A DNA stretch of 64,000 nucleotides from NCBI RefSeq assembly GCF_000478585.1, contig NZ_ARWI01000001.1, positions 62,001 through 126,000 of the forward strand. Reading direction: 5' to 3'. Positions 8,634 through 17,368 of this stretch are shown piece by piece. This stretch comes from Thiomicrorhabdus sp. Kp2 (GTDB lineage Bacteria; Pseudomonadota; Gammaproteobacteria; Thiomicrospirales; Thiomicrospiraceae). Made by a program: the position numbers and the translations under genes. Position 1 is the first letter of the stretch. Every line of letters begins with the position of its first letter. The notes beneath the pieces are model-generated. The model was not told where the DNA came from, did not search any database, and was given only the letters and a program-made list of their open reading frames with translations.

Positions 8634-8960
8634 ATGATTAAAAAAACACTCTTCACTTTAAGTCTCTCTTCTGGATTATTCTTGTCGGCTTGCAGCTGGG
8701 TTCAGCCTTTACCAGGCGCTTATAATGTGGCGCTTTTACAAGCATCTGATGTGTCGAATTGCACTAAACTGGGTACGACAACTTCATCCGCATTGGATTC
8801 AGTGGGAATTTACCAAAGAGATACCGCTGCGTTACGTGAAGATTTAGTTTTAATTGCTAAAAATGAAGCGGTTAATATGCGTGGTGATACCATTGTGGCA
8901 CTGAGCCCAATTCAAAATGGCCGTATGGAATTTGCCATTTATCGTTGTTTAAATAAATAA
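8634..8960 (+). CDS. DUF4156 family lipoprotein
   Basis: A small outer-envelope lipoprotein of about 108 residues. The N-terminus MIKKTLFTLSLSSG ends in a lipobox LSAC. The mature part has the family pattern: Cys in SNCTKLGTTTSS, then LIAKNEAVNMRGDTIV, and a second Cys close to the end, which may form a disulfide. I chose the ATG at 8634 because AAAGG lies 8-12 nt upstream; the longer frame from 8586 would put 16 residues in front of the signal peptide. The gene lies 27 nt before a secreted GlcG/HbpS-family gene and may be co-transcribed. No molecular function is known for the family. Confidence 0.75.
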   Translation: MIKKTLFTLSLSSGLFLSACSWVQPLPGAYNVALLQASDVSNCTKLGTTTSSALDSVGIYQRDTAALREDLVLIAKNEAVNMRGDTIVALSPIQNGRMEFAIYRCLNK

Positions 8961-8987
8961 TCTATATGAAAAATCAAGGATGAAGTT

Positions 8988-9488
8988 ATGAGTTTACTAA
9001 AAAAGAAAAGCTTATTAAGTTTAGGTTTATTGTGCGGTTTAGCTTTTTCAAGTTCGCATGCTGAAGATGTTTTAGAAGAGAAAAATATTGGTATGGAATT
9101 GGCTCGTGATTTAGCCACAGAATCCATTTTAGCTTGTCGAGAACAAGGCTTTTCAGTCAGTGCGGTTGTGGTGGATAAACACGGCAATCAACGTGTGGCA
9201 TTACGTGATGATTTTGCCTCTAAATTTACCTTACAGATTGCTGAAGAGAAAGCTAATGCAACCGTTATGTCGGGCTTAAAATCTGGTGAGTTTAGAGCGA
9301 AACGTGGTGATATTCGTCCAGAGTTAAACCATGTTAATGGTGTGTTGATGATGGTGGGTGGTGTCCCCATTATTAGTGGGGGAGCACGCATTGGGGCTAT
9401 CGGCGTAAGTGGCGCGCCAGGCGGTGAAAAAGATGAGGCTTGTGTGATGAAAGCCTTAGAAAAATTTGAAGACCGATTGGCTTTCTAA
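8988..9488 (+). CDS. Secreted GlcG/HbpS family (DUF336) protein
   Basis: A 166-residue protein with a classical signal peptide cleaved after SSSHA (about residue 25). The mature domain is the GlcG/HbpS fold: LARDLATESILACREQGFSVSAVVVDKHG, then FASKFTLQIAEEKA, and the GGVPIISGGARIGAIGVSGAPGGEKDEAC core. HbpS members bind haem; others are associated with glycolate or propanediol utilisation. Export suggests a periplasmic binding role, and haem binding is a guess. A good ribosome site (AAGGATGAAG) precedes the ATG. Confidence 0.85.
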   Translation: MSLLKKKSLLSLGLLCGLAFSSSHAEDVLEEKNIGMELARDLATESILACREQGFSVSAVVVDKHGNQRVALRDDFASKFTLQIAEEKANATVMSGLKSGEFRAKRGDIRPELNHVNGVLMMVGGVPIISGGARIGAIGVSGAPGGEKDEACVMKALEKFEDRLAF

Positions 9489-9554
9489 TACTTGCCTTAA
9501 AACTCACTATTAAGTTAGGTTTAAGTTTTAGAAAATACCTCTAATCGTTGATAT

Positions 9555-9580
9555 AAAAGAGTCCTTAATTGGGCTCTTTT
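9555..9580. terminator. Bidirectional terminator
   Basis: AAAAGAG and CTCTTTT arms enclose a short loop. The hairpin overlaps the stop codon (9565-9567) of the following minus-strand gene and lies between convergent transcripts. Confidence 0.75.
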
Positions 9581-10791
9581 GATTTATAAGGTGAGTGTGT
9601 TTCACAGTCTAAAACGTACTCTTCAATCATCTGTTGTTCCTGTTTAATAAAATTAAGAATGCCTTGTTCAAAAGGGTTAACGGTTAACCAGTGGGCGGAT
9701 TGCATTTTCACGGGTGAAAAGCCTCGGGCAATCTTATGCTCACCACCTGCACCAGGTTCAAAAACCTGTAGCCCCTGCTTTATGGCATACTCAATTCCCT
9801 GGTAAAAACAGCTTTCAAAATGCAGGTGTTTGACCTCTTTAGCGGCTCCCCAGTGTCGGCCATATAGATGTGTATCAGACTGAAACATCAAAGCGCCCGC
9901 AATACATTCATCTTGGTAATCGGCTAGCACTAGAACGATATTATCGGCCAGTGATTTACCAATCTCTTTAAAAAAACCAATATTTAACGTTGGCGTACTC
10001 CATTTTTCTATAAAGGTTTTTTGATAGAAAAAATCAAAATCTTGCCAATCTTTTTGAGTGGCTTGATGGCCGTTTAAGACTCTAAAAGTAATACCTAATT
10101 TAGCAATAGCTTGGCGTTCTTGCTTGATGTTTTTACGTTTTTTAGGTTTGAGTTGAGCTAAAAAATCATCAAATTTTTGGTAATTTTGATTGTGCCAGTG
10201 AAATTGACAATCGTTCCGAATATAAAGGTTGGGTTCACTATTTTGGCTAAATGAATTTAACCAGGCCTGGTGTTGGGGTTTGGTAAATAAAAAGTGTGTA
10301 CCACTCATGTTTTGTTGTTCACAAAATTCAGTGGCTGCGGTAAAGAGTTGATGAAAAACGTGTTTTTGTTGGTCAAGGTCTAATGTTTCATCAATCAAAA
10401 AGCGTTGGCCTAATACGGGGGTGTAAGGAGTGGTTGAAACTAACTTTGGATAGTAAGGTAAGCCAATACTGTTCCAGGCTTGTTCCCAGGCCTGGTCAAA
10501 GACAAATTCGCCGTAATTATTGTGTTTTTCATAAAGAGGTAGGGCCGCTATAAGCTGATGATTTTGGTTATATAAGCCAATATGATGTGGTATCCATCCA
10601 TATTTTTCACTCACGCAACCATGCTTTTCTAAGGCGTGTAAAAATTCGTACTTGATAAAAGGGTGATTGGCTTCTACTAGCGCATTCCATTGTTTTGCTG
10701 GAATTTGCGAAATCTCACTATGAATTTTAATCTGATAGTGGTTTTTTTCCAAAATAGCTTGAGGAGGATTGGCGGTTTTAGCGTGAGTCAT
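9565..10791 (-). CDS. COG3146-type GNAT/FemAB-like acyltransferase
   Basis: A 408-residue protein of the FemAB-like/DUF482 group, annotated elsewhere as a predicted peptidoglycan biosynthesis or acyl-CoA N-acyltransferase. Recognised blocks are HPFIKYEFLHALE near the N-terminus, GWIPHHIGLY, LPYYPKLVSTTPYTPVLGQRFL, KPKKRKNIKQERQ, LYGRHWGA, LHFESCFYQGIEYAI and FEPGAGGEHKIARGF. Its start overlaps the stop of the upstream ZIP-like gene by four bases (ATGA), which implies translational coupling. Two CAGGCCTG palindromes in the gene (10262, 10487) both encode Gln-Ala-Trp. The biochemical substrate is not established. Confidence 0.8.
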   Translation of the reverse strand: MTHAKTANPPQAILEKNHYQIKIHSEISQIPAKQWNALVEANHPFIKYEFLHALEKHGCVSEKYGWIPHHIGLYNQNHQLIAALPLYEKHNNYGEFVFDQAWEQAWNSIGLPYYPKLVSTTPYTPVLGQRFLIDETLDLDQQKHVFHQLFTAATEFCEQQNMSGTHFLFTKPQHQAWLNSFSQNSEPNLYIRNDCQFHWHNQNYQKFDDFLAQLKPKKRKNIKQERQAIAKLGITFRVLNGHQATQKDWQDFDFFYQKTFIEKWSTPTLNIGFFKEIGKSLADNIVLVLADYQDECIAGALMFQSDTHLYGRHWGAAKEVKHLHFESCFYQGIEYAIKQGLQVFEPGAGGEHKIARGFSPVKMQSAHWLTVNPFEQGILNFIKQEQQMIEEYVLDCETHSPYKSKEPN

Positions 10792-12638
10792 AATGCCAAA
10801 CCTGAATCAAAGACTTTAAAGAGAACGGCGCTTAAAAAGCCTAACAAGGTAACAAATCCAATGATTGACCCTCCCTTTAAATACGCTTCTGGAAGCATGG
10901 TTTCGGCAATAACAGTTAACATGGCACCTGCGGCAATGCCCCCAATAAAAGCAAATGTTGCAGGTGAACTACCTTCTAAAAGTACGCTCCCTAGCCCTGC
11001 ACCAATGCCCGTTAATAGCATAAGCAAAGTCCAGGCAAATAAGACCTTTTTAAATGGTATGCCTTGCTCTCGCATAGATGCTGAACTGGATAACGCTTCG
11101 GGATAGTTGGATAAAAATAACCCAGCAATAAGACTCATGCTTAAAGTGTGCCCATCAGTGAGGTGAGAGCCAATCATCAGTGATTCAGGTATCCCATCTA
11201 AAAAGATTCCAAGCCAGATAGCCATATAAGCCGCTTTGTGTTGGTAAACGTGTTGAGTGAATTCATTCAAAGAAGGCAGTTGACCAGGTAAGAGGTGTTT
11301 AACGGTGCGGTTTATCCATTGCTGTGCTTTATTCTCTGGTAGGCTCTGTTCTTGAGTTAGATAATCCTGAATATTGCGGGTTTTCAAAAAGGATTGTAGT
11401 TTAGCGTGCATGGGTGTGACATTCGCTAATAGCTCGATAAAATCAAACTTATTCAATACCCAAAAAGTGACATCGGTCTTAGCAAGGGCGGTTGAAGCAT
11501 GTTTTCCGCCAACAACAAAAGCCATTCCACCAAAAAAATCTCCAGGTTGTAAACATTCAAAATCCTCTCTTTTTTTGAGCGGATCTAATAGCTCGATTGA
11601 ACCAGATTCAAGCAGATATAAACGGTCTGCTTCACTGCGATTATTAAATAATGTTTGGCCTGAACGTAAGCTTCTCAGCTGAAGTTTATTGGCAATGAGA
11701 GGCAGTACACTTGAATCGCAGTTTGAGAATAGGTCAAAACGATGGGTGGATGATAAACGGTTTAAGGCTTCTTCAAATGTGTCTCTGGGGTTACGTGTTT
11801 CAGGTAGTCGCTGCTCATTTTGTATGAGCTCTATGATAAATTTAACATGCGCTTCAAGCTGTTCATCACTCATTTGGTGACGTTCTTTTAGATAGCGACG
11901 AATTTCAGTTGATTCTTGGTAATATTGAATCAAAATTTTAGGTAAAACCTCCGTCTGTTTAAGTAATTCGTTAAATGAATCACGGCTGATTTGCCATAAA
12001 GTGACGTCGGTTTTGGCTTGAGCTAAAGTGGCATTGGGCTGACTGGTAAAAAAAGCCATGCGCCCAAAAGTGTCTGAGGTGTCTAACTCAATAAACGTTT
12101 TTAATAGATGGTTTGGATCTCGAAGCTTAATTTGACCTTTTTGAATAATGTAAAACTGATTCTGAATATCACTATGGTGGTAAATCATCTGCTCTGCGGA
12201 GTAGTGAACAATTTTTACTTTTTGAAGCAACATCTGAAGTTCGTTTTTAGGAAGCGCATCAAAAAAAGGTAAACGGTTCAATGAGTAAATAAATTGATGG
12301 TGATGTTTCTTTTGTCGATTTCTAAAGTATTGAATCGTGGTTGCAGTTTTACGTAAGAAACCACCTTGTTGGTTAAGTTGATGGTTAAGCATTAGGTAGC
12401 TAAGGCTACCAATCAATGAGCCCATTGCTGCGTAAATAAACAGGCCTGATTGAATTGCGGGCGAAAACAGATCAATGGTAACGGCCGAAAGCAAAGCCCC
12501 TGCACCAAATGCCATTAGCCAAGCTATTGTTCGGTCACCAGGTTTCCAAAAAAGGGTGGTAAGCGCTCCTAATGGTAGGGATAGAGCACTGATAATGCCA
12601 ATGAAAAAAGCAAAATAGACGATAGTGTCTAAGTTCAC
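10788..12638 (-). CDS. ZIP-like metal transporter with two inserted cyclic-nucleotide-binding-like domains
   Basis: The 616-residue protein has a split layout. Residues 1-90 form three membrane segments, with GAGALLSAVTIDLF resembling the ZIP family. Residues about 120-245 and 300-420 are two CNB-fold domains. Residues about 470-616 return to membrane segments, including IWLGIFLDGIPESLMIG and IAAGAMLTVIAETMLPEA, which resemble the metal-binding helices of ZIP transporters. In both CNB domains the phosphate-binding cassette is degenerate: FGRMAF and FGGMAF where FGE-A is expected, with no following Pro-Arg. Canonical cAMP binding is therefore unlikely. The domains may gate transport in response to another signal. 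Four-base overlap with the next gene. Confidence 0.8.
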   Translation of the reverse strand: MNLDTIVYFAFFIGIISALSLPLGALTTLFWKPGDRTIAWLMAFGAGALLSAVTIDLFSPAIQSGLFIYAAMGSLIGSLSYLMLNHQLNQQGGFLRKTATTIQYFRNRQKKHHHQFIYSLNRLPFFDALPKNELQMLLQKVKIVHYSAEQMIYHHSDIQNQFYIIQKGQIKLRDPNHLLKTFIELDTSDTFGRMAFFTSQPNATLAQAKTDVTLWQISRDSFNELLKQTEVLPKILIQYYQESTEIRRYLKERHQMSDEQLEAHVKFIIELIQNEQRLPETRNPRDTFEEALNRLSSTHRFDLFSNCDSSVLPLIANKLQLRSLRSGQTLFNNRSEADRLYLLESGSIELLDPLKKREDFECLQPGDFFGGMAFVVGGKHASTALAKTDVTFWVLNKFDFIELLANVTPMHAKLQSFLKTRNIQDYLTQEQSLPENKAQQWINRTVKHLLPGQLPSLNEFTQHVYQHKAAYMAIWLGIFLDGIPESLMIGSHLTDGHTLSMSLIAGLFLSNYPEALSSSASMREQGIPFKKVLFAWTLLMLLTGIGAGLGSVLLEGSSPATFAFIGGIAAGAMLTVIAETMLPEAYLKGGSIIGFVTLLGFLSAVLFKVFDSGLAL

Positions 12639-12746
12639 AAAAAGATTCCTATTCAGTTACGATTTTGGTTTTACCGTAAAAATATACTTTTACGGTAATA
12701 ATAGAGTATGTAGGCTTAAAGTATGGCAGTATTGCACAAAAAAACA

Positions 12747-12758
12747 ACCAGGCCTGGT
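12747..12758. repeat. Iterated palindrome ACCAGGCCTGGT (intergenic copy)
   Basis: A 12-nt copy between the pirin stop and the start of the ZIP-like gene (both minus strand). There is no T-run next to it on either strand. Confidence 0.9.
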
Positions 12759-12790
12759 AACTTAAATAGGCTGAATATGAATGCTTGTTT

Positions 12791-13657
12791 TTAAAAAAGT
12801 CCATGCCGATAATCAGAGAATGCTTGTTCTATCTCTTCTTGCGTATTCATAACAAAAGGGCCACCTCGTGCAATTGGCTCATTAATCGGTTGTGCGCTCA
12901 CCAATAAAAATTGGGTATTTTTCTCTAAAGCGGTTACTTGTAGTTGTTCAGCATGTGAAAGAACCGCTAATTCACGAGTTTTTACCTTATTCATTTCACC
13001 AATTACAGAATCGTTTGCATCTAAAGACAGTGCACCTGAAATAACATAAATAAAGCTATTGGCTAAGTGTTTCATGGGCTCGATAAATTGTGCATTTTCA
13101 TTTTTTAACTGAATGTGCAGCATGGTTGGTTGGATGTAGTTATTGATGACAGGTCCAATAGTGCCTTCAGAGGTTTTTCCAGTAATGACTTTAAGCTGAG
13201 TGTTATCACCTCGTGTTTCAATTGGAATCTCTTTGGGGCTAAACTCTTGATAGTTTGGCTCAACCATTTTGGCATAAGAGGGCAAATTAACCCAAAGTTG
13301 AAAACCTTGTAAAAGTCCATTTTCTTGTTCGGGCATTTCAGAATGAATAATGCCTTTACCTGCGGTCATCCACTGCACACCTCCTGGTTGAATCACGCCT
13401 TCGTGGCCTTGGTTGTCTTTATGACGCATTTTGCCTGCTAATAAATAGGTCACGGTTTCAAAGCCTCTGTGAGGGTGCGAAGGAAACCCTGCGAGATAAT
13501 CATTGGGGGTATCAGACTCAAAATAATCGAGCATTAAAAATGGGTCTAACATCTTGAGACCAGGGCTACCAATAATACGTCTTAGACTAACACCTGCGCC
13601 ATCAGAGGCTGGTATACCGAATGTTTTGTTTATGACTTTAGCGTAAGATGTACTCAT
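12791..13657 (-). CDS. Pirin family protein
   Basis: A bicupin of 288 residues. The N-terminal cupin carries the pirin metal motif HPHRGFETVTYLL with a second His/Glu pair in GIIHSEMPE. Also present are FQLWVNLP and the C-terminal block LLVSAQPINEPIARGGPFVMN. Bacterial pirins bind iron and some show quercetin 2,3-dioxygenase activity; others modulate enzymes by binding. A LysR regulator is divergently encoded 165 nt away and is the likely controller. GAGG lies about 8 nt before the ATG. Confidence 0.92.
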   Translation of the reverse strand: MSTSYAKVINKTFGIPASDGAGVSLRRIIGSPGLKMLDPFLMLDYFESDTPNDYLAGFPSHPHRGFETVTYLLAGKMRHKDNQGHEGVIQPGGVQWMTAGKGIIHSEMPEQENGLLQGFQLWVNLPSYAKMVEPNYQEFSPKEIPIETRGDNTQLKVITGKTSEGTIGPVINNYIQPTMLHIQLKNENAQFIEPMKHLANSFIYVISGALSLDANDSVIGEMNKVKTRELAVLSHAEQLQVTALEKNTQFLLVSAQPINEPIARGGPFVMNTQEEIEQAFSDYRHGLF

Positions 13658-13822
13658 TTTAATGTCCTCTTTTGGGTGATGTGTTTATCTTATCGAGAAC
13701 GGTTATGCTCATAAACCTGACATTTTTTAAAAAACCGTTCTAAAAATTAGAACAAAGAGGTTTTGAACTGTTTAAAAATTCTTTAGAATGGCTTTTATAA
13801 TTATAAATCAGAGGCTGTGAGC

Positions 13823-14728
13823 ATGGGGCAAATAGAAGATATTCAGGTATTTATTCGTGTTGTTGAAGCGGGGGGGATTAGTCGAGCAGCAGAACAGCTT
13901 AATATTGCTAAATCTGCGGTGAGTCGTCGTTTATCTGAGTTGGAGGGACGTCTTAAAATCAAGTTGATTCAGCGTACCACTCGAAAATTTAATTTGACTA
14001 ACGAAGGGCGGATTTATTATCAGCGTGCCATCGGTTTAGTGGATGAGTTTAAGAATCTGGATAACTCTATTTTGCAAAAAAGTGGCGATTTAGAAGGGCA
14101 ATTGAGTATCTCCTTACCTCTATCATTTGGTTTGCAACACATGAGTCCTGTGATTGATGGTTTTTTAAAAAAACACCCCAGACTCTCAATGAAAGTGGAT
14201 CTGTCTGACAATGAGGTTAACCTGGTTGAAGAGGGAATTGATGTGGCGTTTCGCATTGGTGAATTGCATGACAGTAGCATACAGGCGAGAAAGATTGTAC
14301 CGATTCGTTTAGTGATTTGTGCCAGCCCAAGCTATTTAGAAAAATATGGTACCCCCCAAAACCTGGCGGATTTAGCCGAGGCTAATTTTTTACAATATAG
14401 CCTTCTTAATAACAGTGATTTTCAGCTATTAAATCCAAGTGGTGTAATAGAAACCTTGGTTACCAAAGGTCGTTTTCGCTCAAATAATGGTGGATTCCTA
14501 AAGTCTATGGCGGTTGCAGGGCATGGAATGATTGTTATGCCGACTTTTGTTTGTTGGCAAGAGCTTCAAAGCGGTGAACTTGTACGTGTGCTTGAAGCGT
14601 ATCAAATACCAGAATTTTATGGCTATGCCGTCTATCAACAAAACCGTTATTTATCGCCCGCTGCTCGGAGTTTTATAGATTATTTAGTTGAGTATTTTTC
14701 AGATAAACCGCAGTGGGACGAGCTGTGA
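13823..14728 (+). CDS. LysR-family transcriptional regulator
   Basis: An activator or repressor of about 301 residues. The N-terminal winged helix-turn-helix reads VVEAGGISRAAEQLNIAKSAVSRRLSELEGRL, followed by a linker helix and a LysR substrate-binding domain (about 90-295). I take the ATG at 13823 as the start because GAGG at 13811-13814 sits at proper distance; the in-frame GTG at 13817 is only 2 nt from it. The divergent arrangement with pirin, with a 165-nt shared spacer, is the usual layout for a LysR and its target. The inducer is unknown. Confidence 0.92.
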   Translation: MGQIEDIQVFIRVVEAGGISRAAEQLNIAKSAVSRRLSELEGRLKIKLIQRTTRKFNLTNEGRIYYQRAIGLVDEFKNLDNSILQKSGDLEGQLSISLPLSFGLQHMSPVIDGFLKKHPRLSMKVDLSDNEVNLVEEGIDVAFRIGELHDSSIQARKIVPIRLVICASPSYLEKYGTPQNLADLAEANFLQYSLLNNSDFQLLNPSGVIETLVTKGRFRSNNGGFLKSMAVAGHGMIVMPTFVCWQELQSGELVRVLEAYQIPEFYGYAVYQQNRYLSPAARSFIDYLVEYFSDKPQWDEL

Positions 14729-14807
14729 TTTTCTTACAAATCATGTTAAGTCTTTATTGTTTTAATTTGTCTTTAAGTTTTGAAAAATTTTTGAAGAAGT
14801 GAAATGA

Positions 14808-14836
14808 AAAAAGCTCCCGTAAAAGAGAGCTTTAGT
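14808..14836. terminator. Probable terminator, LysR / CheZ convergent spacer
   Basis: Arms AAAGCTC and GAGCTTT with a short loop, preceded by an A-run and followed by TAGTTTTC. The T-run is weak. Confidence 0.55.
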
Positions 14837-14908
14837 TTTCATGGCAATGAATTTGTTGAAGTTAATATGAGATACGTTTTGAACGGATTGATATTAACTT
14901 GTGTGAAA

Positions 14909-15355
14909 CTAATGTTTAAGTGTGTCTGCAAATAGGTTTTGCTGACCCATTAAAATATCAATTTCAGCTTGTGTGAGGTATTCATGTTCATCAGCTTGCT
15001 GACTGGCTACGGCACTAGGTAAATCAAAAGAGTGGTACTTAACTTGGTTCTCATTTAGGCTGTCTACAAACTTTTTGAGTGCGATAATAACTTGCCCGTT
15101 TAAATCACGGTTGGTCTGTTCCAGAATAATTTCATGTAGTTGGTTAACCCAGTTCATTTGAGTGGCACGAACCAGCTCTGAATGTGTTTGTAGATTACCG
15201 TTAGCAATTGCGTTTTGATAACCTTCGGTCAGGTTTTTAATATCTTCAATAATCATTTCAGCGATTTGAATGGTTTGTTCAGAAGTCGTTTCTAAACGCT
15301 GATCAATAAAATCTAAACATGTTTGTAGTTTTTGAGTGGTATTGAGTGTGGACAT
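14909..15355 (-). CDS. cheZ: Short CheZ-like CheY-phosphate phosphatase
   Basis: I read this 148-residue helical protein as a compact CheZ. The segment RDLNGQVIIALKKFV (83-97) aligns with the E. coli CheZ active-site helix around QDLTGQVI; Asp 84 and Gln 88 would correspond to Asp 143 and Gln 147, the residues that dephosphorylate CheY. A flexible stretch (about 105-125) leads to LTQAEIDILM (127-136), which resembles the CheY-binding C-terminal peptide of CheZ and the N-terminal peptide of FliM. It is some 65 residues shorter than E. coli CheZ, mostly in the helical hairpin. No other che gene adjoins it. A sigma-54-type promoter lies upstream, as is common for polar-flagellar genes. Confidence 0.7.
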   Translation of the reverse strand: MSTLNTTQKLQTCLDFIDQRLETTSEQTIQIAEMIIEDIKNLTEGYQNAIANGNLQTHSELVRATQMNWVNQLHEIILEQTNRDLNGQVIIALKKFVDSLNENQVKYHSFDLPSAVASQQADEHEYLTQAEIDILMGQQNLFADTLKH

Positions 15356-15455
15356 TAATCTCTCCCTTTAGCCTTTCATCTTCCCGTTTTGGGTTGCACT
15401 AAATGACATTTTATTGACACTTAGCACGAAATTCTTTATTAACAGTAACCCTTAT

Positions 15456-15472
15456 ATCAAGCGCTGTGCCAA
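15456..15472 (-). promoter_or_regulatory. Candidate sigma-54 promoter for the CheZ-like gene
   Basis: Read on the minus strand this is TTGGCACAGCGCTTGAT. It matches the -24/-12 consensus TTGGCAC-N5-TTGC except for A in place of the last C. It would start transcription near 15444, leaving a leader of about 90 nt before the ATG. Confidence 0.55.
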
Positions 15473-15522
15473 CTTTGTTTTTTGAGAAATATTATTTTTA
15501 AGTCATTGAAGTAGAAGAAAAA

Positions 15523-16602
15523 ATGTCTAAATTATTGAAAGATGAAATCTGTTTTGAATGTATCAATAAATTGGCAGTTTGTATTGATGCACAGCACTCT
15601 GAATTTAATTCATCCATGTTTGTAACGAGATGCATGACAGCAAATTGGCCTGAGCTTTCTTTAAAACAACGTATTAGACAAGTATCGCAAAGCCTGCATG
15701 AAAGTTGGTGTTTACCTTATAAAGACGCAATAGAAGTACTGCAATTAGTGTCCACTGAGTTTTCAGGATTATTTCATTTTGTGTTTGCGGACTACGTTGA
15801 GCTATATGGCATTGAGGATTTTGAAACCTCTATGCACGCCTTAGCCTTATTTACACAAAGCAGTACCAGTGAATTTGGAATTAGGCCGTTTTTGCAAAAA
15901 AAACCAGAGAAAACCAAACAACAGATGTTGATATGGTCAAAAAGTGATAATCATCATTTACGACGTTTAGCGAGTGAAGGTATTAGGCCGAGACTGCCTT
16001 GGGCAAGACATCTATCTTGGATTGAAGAAGAACCACAGTGGGTTTTGCCCATATTAGAAAACCTAAAAAACGATGAAAGTCGTTATGTGCAAAAAAGTGT
16101 TGCGAACTTGTTAAATGATTTATCTAAAACACAACCTGAATGGGTGCTAGCTCTTTGCCAAAACTGGTTAATCAATCCCTCTCAAGCGACTTATTGGATA
16201 GTAAAACATGGATTAAGAACTCTGCTTAAGCAAGGGGATGTTAGAGCTTTAGCGTTAATAGGCTATGCTTCAAGTGATCATATCAGGGTAAAAAGCTGGC
16301 ATCTGGCTGATAAAGTGAATCTTGGCGATAAACTGCATGGCGAGTTTGAGTTGGTCGCAGAGCAAGCTTTAGGTAAAGTCAGAATAGAATATGCGTTGTC
16401 TTTTTTAAGAAAGCAGCACACGCCTTATAGAAAAGTCTTTAAAATAAGCGAATCAGATTATCCGATGAAGACTAAGGCTTTTTATTTAACCCATAACTTT
16501 AAAATAATCAGTACTCGTAACTATCTACCAGGCCTGCATAAAATAGAGTTAATCGTGAATGGTCAAATACTCAAAACAGACCAATTTGAACTGCAAAATT
16601 AA
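15523..16602 (+). CDS. DNA alkylation repair glycosylase, AlkC type
   Basis: A 359-residue HEAT-repeat DNA glycosylase of the AlkC/AlkD superfamily, which excises 3-methyladenine and related cationic lesions. The signature SDNHHLRRLASEGIRPRLPWA (about 146-166) is characteristic of AlkC, followed by HEAT-like helices (LPILENLKNDESRYVQKSVANLLNDLS). The C-terminal about 80 residues (from VFKISESD to ILKTDQFEL) look like the beta-sandwich extension seen in some AlkC proteins. A CAGGCCTG palindrome in the C-terminus is read as Pro-Gly-Leu. The next gene begins 33 nt downstream and may share the transcript. Confidence 0.82.
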   Translation: MSKLLKDEICFECINKLAVCIDAQHSEFNSSMFVTRCMTANWPELSLKQRIRQVSQSLHESWCLPYKDAIEVLQLVSTEFSGLFHFVFADYVELYGIEDFETSMHALALFTQSSTSEFGIRPFLQKKPEKTKQQMLIWSKSDNHHLRRLASEGIRPRLPWARHLSWIEEEPQWVLPILENLKNDESRYVQKSVANLLNDLSKTQPEWVLALCQNWLINPSQATYWIVKHGLRTLLKQGDVRALALIGYASSDHIRVKSWHLADKVNLGDKLHGEFELVAEQALGKVRIEYALSFLRKQHTPYRKVFKISESDYPMKTKAFYLTHNFKIISTRNYLPGLHKIELIVNGQILKTDQFELQN

Positions 16603-16635
16603 GCTTTCTCTCCATTTAATTTAATAGGCAAGTCC

Positions 16636-17313
16636 ATGATTCCAGTGGTTTTTCAAAACAGTGATTTTGTTGTAATAAATAAGCCCGCAGGGTTAAATTT
16701 TCATACTGAAGAGTTACCAGGCCTGGTTGTTTTAGTACAACAGCAATTGGGAGTGGATCATCTTTACCCCGTTCATCGTTTAGATAAAATGACCTCTGGT
16801 CTATTAGTTTTAGCGTTAAATAAACAGAGCGCCCAGACTTTTCAAGTTCTGTTTGAATCGCATCAGATTGAGAAATTTTACATTGCTATTTCAGATCAAA
16901 AGCCTAAAAAGAAGCAGGGCTGGATAAAAGGCGATATGGTTCCTGCAAGACGAGGCTCATGGAAATTAACTCAATCGCTTGAAAATCCAGCGGTAACCCA
17001 GTTTATCAGTGAATTGGTTCAACCTGGAGAAAGGCTGTTTTTACTGAAACCCAAAACGGGTAAAACCCACCAGTTACGAGTGGCAATGAAGAGTTTATCG
17101 GCACCTATTTGTGGTGATAAACGTTATGCCGATAGTCTAAAAGCAGAGGCTGAAGAACGTGGTTATTTACACGCTTATGCCATACGTTTTACTTTGAATG
17201 AACAACAGTTTGCGTTTGTCTCTTCACCAAGTTCAGGCGTGCGTTTTATGCAAAATAAATGCCAAGAAATATTGCAAAAATGGCAAAACCCTTGGGATTT
17301 AATAAAAAGTTAA
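16636..17313 (+). CDS. RluA-family RNA pseudouridine synthase
   Basis: It isomerises uridine to pseudouridine in rRNA or tRNA. The catalytic motif is HRLDKMTSGLL with Asp 50. NKPAGLNFH (15-23), PKTGKTHQLRVAM and CGDKRY are the other family motifs. At 225 residues it lacks an S4 domain and matches the short single-domain group. The exact target is not predictable. It follows the AlkC-like gene at a short distance. Confidence 0.88.
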   Translation: MIPVVFQNSDFVVINKPAGLNFHTEELPGLVVLVQQQLGVDHLYPVHRLDKMTSGLLVLALNKQSAQTFQVLFESHQIEKFYIAISDQKPKKKQGWIKGDMVPARRGSWKLTQSLENPAVTQFISELVQPGERLFLLKPKTGKTHQLRVAMKSLSAPICGDKRYADSLKAEAEERGYLHAYAIRFTLNEQQFAFVSSPSSGVRFMQNKCQEILQKWQNPWDLIKS

Positions 17314-17368
17314 ATGTTTATAAAATCAGTTTATTAGTTAAGTTTTTTAAAGTATATTAGAGATAAAA

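Noticed and set aside
10690-11106. Long plus-strand reading frames opposite the ZIP-like, chemoreceptor and porin genes (for example 10690-11106, 42297-42482, 28450-28668)
   Set aside because: They lie fully within well-supported genes on the other strand, have no ribosome sites or recognisable domains and show the skewed composition of antisense frames.
14909-15355. The C-terminal LTQAEIDILM as proof of a FliM fragment
   Set aside because: The upstream segment matches the CheZ active-site helix and no FliM middle or C-terminal domain is present, so CheZ is the better reading.
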